From: Christensenellaceae bacterium
GTDB lineage: Bacteria; Bacillota; Clostridia; Christensenellales; Aristaeellaceae
Direction of reading: 5' to 3'
Length of the DNA: 64,000 bases
Assembly: GCA_012518615.1 (NCBI GenBank)
Contig: JAAYRU010000053.1
Span: forward strand, 62,001-126,000
The notes under the pieces: generated by a model
Seen by the model: the letters and a program-made list of their open reading frames with translations, nothing else
What the model was told of the DNA's origin: nothing
Database searches by the model: none
Shown: positions 59,553 through 64,000 of the stretch, piece after piece
Layout: each line of letters opens with the position of its first letter
Position numbering within the stretch: the first letter of the stretch is position 1
Translations under genes and position numbers: made by a program

Positions 59553-60109
59553 TAAACCTCCATAATCTCCTTTTCTTTATCTTCAGCAATGGAGTCTACT
59601 ACCTTTATCGCCTCGTCCGTTACCTTTTGTATTTCGTCTTCAGCGCGGAAACGCTCGTCCTCGGAAAGTATGGAATCCTTTTCCATCTTCTTGAACTGGT
59701 CTATGGCGTCCCTGCGGATAGAACGCACGGCAATACGAGCTTCCTCTGCGTTTTTCTTTACAATTTTTGTAAGCTCTCTGCGACGCTCCTCGTTAAGCTC
59801 CGGAATAACAAGGCGGATAATCTTCCCATCATTTGCGGGGTTTAGACCAAGGTCGCTCTGCAGTATCGCTTTTTCCACCATGGGTATTGCCTTTACATCC
59901 CAAAGGGAAATTGTAAGCATACGCGGCTCGGGCGCGGATATATTCGCCATCTGCTTAAGCGGCGTTTGTGTGCCATAATAATCTACAGTTATTCTATCCA
60001 GCAGCTGGGGGTTTGCCCTGCCCGCGCGCAAGGACTGCAGCTCTCTTTTAAGTACATCCTGCGTTTTTTTCATTCTGTTCTCTGCGGACTTGATTACATC
60101 CTTATACAT
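59552..60109 (-). CDS. frr: Ribosome recycling factor
   Basis: Frr splits the post-termination ribosome together with EF-G. The 185-residue length is exactly normal when ATG at 60109 (after GAAGGAGGAATATTT) is used, rather than the longer frame to 60154. Conserved blocks include [40 protein letters not shown] and [20 protein letters not shown]. In most Firmicutes pyrH is directly upstream; here the upstream gene is an LCP-family gene, so frr begins its own transcript. Confidence 0.98.
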   Translation of the reverse strand: MYKDVIKSAENRMKKTQDVLKRELQSLRAGRANPQLLDRITVDYYGTQTPLKQMANISAPEPRMLTISLWDVKAIPMVEKAILQSDLGLNPANDGKIIRLVIPELNEERRRELTKIVKKNAEEARIAVRSIRRDAIDQFKKMEKDSILSEDERFRAEDEIQKVTDEAIKVVDSIAEDKEKEIMEV

Positions 60110-60137
60110 AAATATTCCTCCTTCAAAGTTCCTTATT

Positions 60138-60166
60138 ATTGTACCCTTTTTCATATTTCAAAGCAA
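60138..60166 (-). promoter_or_regulatory. Promoter for the frr-uppS-cdsA-dxr operon
   Basis: On the minus strand TTGCTT (60166-60161) is 17 bases from TACAAT (60143-60138). It lies between the LCP gene stop and frr; the start codon is 28 bases downstream. Confidence 0.7.
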
Positions 60167-60188
60167 ACGCCCTAAACCCTAAATAAGC

Positions 60189-61142
60189 TTATTTATCGTA
60201 TATAAACTCTTCTATTGCCTTCTTATTTTTGTTTATATTAGGTACAACATAGTATGTGCCATCTATCTGCTTATTAGCAAATGCATTTTTTACAGGTATC
60301 CTTAAATACCTAGTGTTAAGGCTTTCTATTGCAAGCATATCGCCTGCAAGCTTTATTGCATCGCTCATGGTAATATTAGTATCCACGAGTTCAATATTCT
60401 CCGAAATTATTTCAAGTATTTTAGATATTTCAAGGCTTCTAATACGGTTTAATATGGCCATTAGCACCCTCTGCTGCCTGCCTATACGCTCATAATCGCT
60501 ATCTATCTTCCTTATACGGGCGTAGGACATAGCTTGCAATCCAGTTAGGCGCTTGAAACCCGCCTTGTCAAGCCTTCCCTGTTTTTCCGGTAAGCCCCTT
60601 TGGTAGTTATAATACTCAAGTATTCCATTTAACGGCTTAAGCTCTTTCTTCAGCACCTCTATTTCTATACCGCCTATGCTGTCTACAAGCTTTATCATAG
60701 ACGAAAAATTAACTGCGATATAGCCATCAACCTCTACGCCAAAATTATTTTTAAGAGTTTCAATCAAAAGCTTGGGACCGCCATTGGCAAATGAAGCGTT
60801 TAGCCTGCTTTTCCCAATGCGTGGTATTTGAACATACAAATCCCGCATGAATGATATCAACTTAAGGCTACTATGCTGTGCGTCAAATACAGCTATCACC
60901 ATAGTATCGCTTCTACCACGAACGGACAGTGAATCTGTATCTACACCTATAATAAGAAGCCTATATGGTTTGCTTTCTTCGGGTATGCTTTCGGCAAAAT
61001 TATCGGGCAGCACTAAATATTGACTGTCGTCATTTTGATTAAGTTCATCGCTTGTAGGGATGTATTCCTGCCCCTCTGAAAAAACATATGATGTTCCAAG
61101 CATAACAGCAAGCAGCAAAATAATACACAAAGCTCTCTTCAT
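60189..61142 (-). CDS. LytR-CpsA-Psr (LCP) family wall polymer ligase
   Basis: LCP proteins transfer undecaprenyl-linked polymers such as teichoic acids or capsules to peptidoglycan. The 317-residue protein has an N-terminal signal or anchor (about 1-22), then the LCP domain with GVDTDSLSVRGRSDTMVIAV, ISFMRDLYVQIP, SRLNASFANGGPKLLIETL and the arginine-rich YARIRKIDSDYERIGRQQRV. All key Asp and Arg residues are present. ATG at 61142 follows AAGGGGG. It lies just beyond the terminator of the rnf operon. Confidence 0.95.
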   Translation of the reverse strand: MKRALCIILLLAVMLGTSYVFSEGQEYIPTSDELNQNDDSQYLVLPDNFAESIPEESKPYRLLIIGVDTDSLSVRGRSDTMVIAVFDAQHSSLKLISFMRDLYVQIPRIGKSRLNASFANGGPKLLIETLKNNFGVEVDGYIAVNFSSMIKLVDSIGGIEIEVLKKELKPLNGILEYYNYQRGLPEKQGRLDKAGFKRLTGLQAMSYARIRKIDSDYERIGRQQRVLMAILNRIRSLEISKILEIISENIELVDTNITMSDAIKLAGDMLAIESLNTRYLRIPVKNAFANKQIDGTYYVVPNINKNKKAIEEFIYDK

Positions 61143-61174
61143 ACTGCCCCCTTAATAACTTTTTTAAAGCAAAA

Positions 61175-61194
61175 AGCCGGCAAAAACGCCGGCT
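61175..61194 (-). terminator. Terminator after rnfB
   Basis: On the minus strand AGCCGGC (61194-61188) pairs with GCCGGCT (61181-61175) around GTTTTT, followed by TTTTGCTTT. It ends the rnf operon 13 bases after rnfB. Confidence 0.85.
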
Positions 61195-61206
61195 ATTAAA
61201 TATGGT

Positions 61207-61992
61207 TTACGCAACCGTTATACAGGCATTAGGACATACTTCGACGCACGCCTTACAATTAGTGCATTTTTCCGCGTCTATTACGGCTATGCCGTTTACC
61301 ACATGGATTGCATCAAACTCACATGCTTTTTCGCAGCGTTTGCAGCCTATGCATCCCTTTGAGCAGCTTTGCCTTGTAACCCTTGCATTATTTAGGCTCA
61401 TGCACCTTACAAGCACAGTGGATTCCTTAGGAAGTAGCGCTATTAAATTCCTAGGGCAGGCATCCACACACATGCCGCAGGCAGTGCATTTATCGGGATT
61501 TATTACGGCAATACCGTTTACAATTTCTATTGCATCAAAAACGCATGCGCGCATACAATCCCCAAGACCTATACAGGAATATTGACAAGCCTTTGGACCA
61601 CCGGAAAACTCGCTTGCCGCAAAGCAGGTCTTTATACCATCGTATTCAAAGCTTTCATTTGCTACGCCTTTTTCTCCTTGGCAGCGCAGCCTTGCAACTT
61701 CCTGCACCCCTACACCAACGCTAACTCCCATTATCTCAGCAAGCGCGGTAGCGGTGTCAGAACCACCGGGAGGACAACCATTTACAGGCGCCTCACCCTT
61801 AGCGACAGCTTCTGCAAAGCCATCACAACCCGGAAATCCGCAGGCACCGCAGTTTGCGCCCGCTAGTTTTTCTCTAATCAATTGCACCCTTTCATCTACG
61901 GGAACGGCGAATTTTTTATCGGCAAAGCTAAGCACTACACCAAATACCGCCCCTAGAGCACACATCACAGCAACTGCATATACAATCGGCAT
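61207..61992 (-). CDS. rnfB: Rnf complex subunit B (ferredoxin-like)
   Basis: RnfB receives electrons from reduced ferredoxin in the Rnf complex. The 261-residue protein has an N-terminal membrane helix (about 3-22), then a four-cysteine domain with NCGACGFPGCDG and NGCPPGG, then several ferredoxin-like clusters, including CTACGMCVDACP, GCIGCKRCEKAC and CTNCKACVEVCP. The number of clusters is greater than in the short E. coli protein and fits clostridial RnfB. GGAGGG precedes ATG at 61992. It is the last gene of the operon. Confidence 0.96.
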   Translation of the reverse strand: MPIVYAVAVMCALGAVFGVVLSFADKKFAVPVDERVQLIREKLAGANCGACGFPGCDGFAEAVAKGEAPVNGCPPGGSDTATALAEIMGVSVGVGVQEVARLRCQGEKGVANESFEYDGIKTCFAASEFSGGPKACQYSCIGLGDCMRACVFDAIEIVNGIAVINPDKCTACGMCVDACPRNLIALLPKESTVLVRCMSLNNARVTRQSCSKGCIGCKRCEKACEFDAIHVVNGIAVIDAEKCTNCKACVEVCPNACITVA

Positions 61993-62007
61993 TCTTTTCC
62001 CTCCTTA

Positions 62008-62595
62008 CTATACAAGGCCCTTAAAGCCGAGGAATGCAACGCTCATCATGCCGGCTATGACAAGGCTGATTGAGAAACCCTTGAAAGGCAGCGGAATATC
62101 CGAACTTTCAAGCCTTTCCCTTACTCCCGCCATAATTACTATAGCCAGCATAAAGCCCAGCGCGCCAAACACGCCGTTTAGCACAGATTCTAAAAGCCCG
62201 TAGCTGCTCTGAATGTTAAGCAACGCAGCTCCAAGCACAGCACAGTTCGTGGTGATGAGCGGCAAGTATATCCCAAGCGCGCTGTATAGCGCAGGAAGGG
62301 ATTTTTTCATGAACATTTCTACGAATTGCACCAAGGAAGCTATTATGAATATAAAAGCTATAGTGTTAAGGTAGGTTAGGTTGAGAGGCATAAGCACATA
62401 TTCATGCACTGCCCATGTGAATAGGGACGCAAGCCCCATAACAAAGGTAACAGCAAGCCCCATACCGATGGAGGTTTCAACCTTAGAAGATACGCCAAGG
62501 AAAGGGCAACAGCCAAGAAACCTTGAAAATATATAGTTATTGCATAGTATACAATCAACCATGAAGAGTAAAATACCTACTTCGCTAAGTCTCAT
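62008..62595 (-). CDS. rnfA: Rnf complex subunit A
   Basis: This 195-residue membrane protein has six hydrophobic segments. Conserved sequence includes CILCNNYIFSRFLGCCPFLG near the N-terminus, with a cysteine thought to help bind an iron-sulfur cluster between RnfA and RnfE, and LPLITTNCAVLGAALL. The start overlaps the rnfE stop as ATGA, after AGGAGGTAACTTCAGC. RnfA and RnfE are homologous and form a pseudo-symmetric pair in the membrane. Confidence 0.97.
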   Translation of the reverse strand: MRLSEVGILLFMVDCILCNNYIFSRFLGCCPFLGVSSKVETSIGMGLAVTFVMGLASLFTWAVHEYVLMPLNLTYLNTIAFIFIIASLVQFVEMFMKKSLPALYSALGIYLPLITTNCAVLGAALLNIQSSYGLLESVLNGVFGALGFMLAIVIMAGVRERLESSDIPLPFKGFSISLVIAGMMSVAFLGFKGLV

Positions 62596-63227
62596 GCTGA
62601 AGTTACCTCCTTACTGTTTTTCTTACGGCGCTCACCTATTGCATTTATTATGCCAAGCAACAAGCCGTAAACTATAAAGCCACCCGGTGCCAGCACCAGT
62701 AGCAACATAGGTTCATACCCGCTACCCATAAGCTGGTTTCCAAAAAGCGTACCCGCACCTATTATCTCACGTATAATACCGATTAAAGTTAATGAAAGGG
62801 TAAAGCCAAGACCCATTCCAACACCATCAACAGCAGACCTTACTACATTATTTTTAGCGGCAAAGGCTTCAGCCCTTGCTAGTATCAAACAGTTGACAAC
62901 TATAAGGGGGATGAATATGCCGAGCGAATCATAGAGCGCGGGCAGATATGCCTGCATGAGCATTTGTACCATTGTAACAAATGTACATATAACAACTATA
63001 AATGCTGGTATACGCACTTTGTTTGGTATAAATGAACGGATTAGAGAAATAACCACATTAGAACCTATTAGTACAAATGTTGCAGCGGCTCCCATACCTA
63101 TACCGTTCATTGCACTTGTAGTTACTGCAAGCGTCGGGCAGGTGCCAAGCACAAGGCGAAATATCGGATTTTCATTGAATATGCCGTTTATAAATACGCC
63201 ACGCAAGTTATTGTCATTCTTAGACAC
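62592..63227 (-). CDS. rnfE: Rnf complex subunit E
   Basis: The 211-residue membrane protein has six hydrophobic segments and the family sequence NPIFRLVLGTCPTLAVTTSA, matching the cysteine motif of RnfA, then IVVNCLILARAEAFAAKN. GTG at 63227 follows GGAGGTAAAAAAGA and overlaps the end of rnfD by eight bases. In the common order C-D-G-E-A-B an rnfG gene would lie between rnfD and rnfE; it is missing here. Confidence 0.96.
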   Translation of the reverse strand: MSKNDNNLRGVFINGIFNENPIFRLVLGTCPTLAVTTSAMNGIGMGAAATFVLIGSNVVISLIRSFIPNKVRIPAFIVVICTFVTMVQMLMQAYLPALYDSLGIFIPLIVVNCLILARAEAFAAKNNVVRSAVDGVGMGLGFTLSLTLIGIIREIIGAGTLFGNQLMGSGYEPMLLLVLAPGGFIVYGLLLGIINAIGERRKKNSKEVTSA

Positions 63228-64000
63228 TCTTTTTTACCTCCCCATATATTTTTTTCTTTGAGTACCTGTCTATAAGCGGTGATAAGCAGTTCATGAATAT
63301 TATTGCATATGTAACGCCTTCAGGATATCCGCCGTATTTACGGATAACTACAACTATTATTCCGCACATTACGCCAAATATACACTGACCTAGCCTATAC
63401 ATGGGGTTTGTTACATAGTCTGTCGCCATAAACACGGCTCCAAACAACACGCCGCCGGTTAGAACCGCTTTTATACCGTCAACACCAATAAGGTAGGACA
63501 TAATTATAACAGTTCCTATAAATGTAACAGGTACATGCCAAGTAATGGTCTTTGTAAACATTAGGTAAACAAAGCCTATTATTATAGCAACCTTGCACAC
63601 TTCGCCTATTGAGCCTGGTATATTACCAATAAGTAGGTCGGTATTGGTAAGCTTGCCAAGGCTAAGAAGTGGAGTTGCGGATGCTACTGTATCTACACCT
63701 GAAAGAGCAGTTTCAGAGCCGAAAAGAAGACGCTCGGGAAGGTGATATGTGGTCATATGAAGGGGCCAGGAGGCGAGAAGCACCGCCCTTGCAAATAGAG
63801 CAGGGTTCATGAAGTTGTGCCCAAGACCGCCAAACAGCTGCTTTACAAGCAGTATCGCAATCGCCGAGCCTAAAACCGGCATCCAAAGCGGCACATTGCA
63901 TGGCAGGTTAAGCCCAAGCAAAAGACCTGTTACTGCAGCGGATAAATCCATTACGGTAACGCGCTTTTTCATAAGCAGCTGCCATACAAGCTCAAACAAC
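63220..64000 (-). CDS. rnfD: Rnf complex subunit D, N-terminus outside window
   Basis: About 260 residues of RnfD are present; some 50-60 N-terminal residues should lie beyond 64000. RnfD is a membrane subunit carrying covalent FMN and taking part in ion translocation. Visible family sequence includes PLWMPVLGSAIAILLVKQLF, GLGHNFMNPALFARAVLLAS and the probable FMN-attachment threonine in VASATPLLSL. About eight membrane segments can be traced. The stop TAA lies inside the start region of rnfE. Confidence 0.95.
   Translation of the reverse strand, partial: LFELVWQLLMKKRVTVMDLSAAVTGLLLGLNLPCNVPLWMPVLGSAIAILLVKQLFGGLGHNFMNPALFARAVLLASWPLHMTTYHLPERLLFGSETALSGVDTVASATPLLSLGKLTNTDLLIGNIPGSIGEVCKVAIIIGFVYLMFTKTITWHVPVTFIGTVIIMSYLIGVDGIKAVLTGGVLFGAVFMATDYVTNPMYRLGQCIFGVMCGIIVVVIRKYGGYPEGVTYAIIFMNCLSPLIDRYSKKKIYGEVKKSV

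Noticed and set aside
61202..61585. Plus-strand open frame with repeated HAxQ-type sequence opposite rnfB
   Set aside because: The apparent repeats are the complement of the repeated cysteine clusters of RnfB.

Overview
The window looks like chromosomal DNA from an anaerobic, fermentative member of the Firmicutes, class Clostridia. The evidence is a Gram-positive-type DNA polymerase III (PolC), a SCIFF peptide with its radical-SAM maturase, an Rnf ferredoxin:NAD oxidoreductase, the conserved DUF512-der-plsY block, citrate lyase, a class B sortase and a fragment related to anaerobic ribonucleotide reductase. I cannot name the genus. No rRNA, tRNA, CRISPR array, phage or intact insertion sequence was seen.

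Layout. 1-1400 (minus): MraY-like transferase (cut by the window edge), uppP and a stand-alone FakA-like domain. 1536-1802 (plus): a mini-protein resembling the glycyl-radical end of NrdD. 1873-3866 (minus): rpiB and a family 3 glycosidase. 3999-5172 (plus): a membrane SPFH protein and a ribbon-helix-helix protein behind a promoter with two tandem palindromes. 5249-13989 (minus): a citrate module with TctCBA transporter, AbrB-like and CitMHS-like membrane proteins, and citrate lyase citDEF, driven by two tandem promoters and divided by three hairpins. 14267-15823 (plus): scfA-scfB. 15824-17913: an accessory, AT-rich patch with gene relics, a DUF4143 ATPase and a 164-bp quasi-palindrome.

17914-20890: an aminotransferase convergent with mnmG. 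21022-26151 (plus): a sugar locus with SIS isomerase, ROK kinase and ribose-type ABC transporter. 26272-31707: an ABC-2 exporter (one ATPase, two permeases) with a NarL-type two-component system, an arrangement like the Bacillus linearmycin resistance locus. 31855-35077 (plus): DUF512 radical SAM, der, plsY; then pgmB (minus). 36022-39152 (plus): a structured leader plus zinc-ribbon protein, a sirtuin, and DUF5685/J-domain/zinc-ribbon membrane genes.

39149-48154 (minus): cell-envelope genes (sortase B, PrsA-like foldase, Orn/Lys/Arg decarboxylase, heterodimeric ABC exporter, L,D-transpeptidase). 48236-60109 (minus): FAD dehydrogenase, then polC, ispG, rseP, dxr, cdsA, uppS, two unassigned small genes and frr, a classic isoprenoid/envelope/translation operon. 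60189-64000 (minus): LCP protein and rnfB, A, E and D (partial), with rnfG absent from its usual place.

How it fits together: citrate taken up by the transporters would be split to acetate and oxaloacetate by CitDEF; Rnf would couple reduced ferredoxin to NAD and an ion gradient; IspG, Dxr and UppS make undecaprenyl diphosphate, UppP recycles it, and LCP, the L,D-transpeptidase and the MraY-like enzyme use or modify the wall. The least explained signals are the NrdD-like mini-protein and a palindromic promoter motif it shares with the aminotransferase, the SPFH/RHH operator, the leader at 36022, the SCIFF peptide lacking the usual thioether acceptor, and exported proteins without lipobox cysteines.
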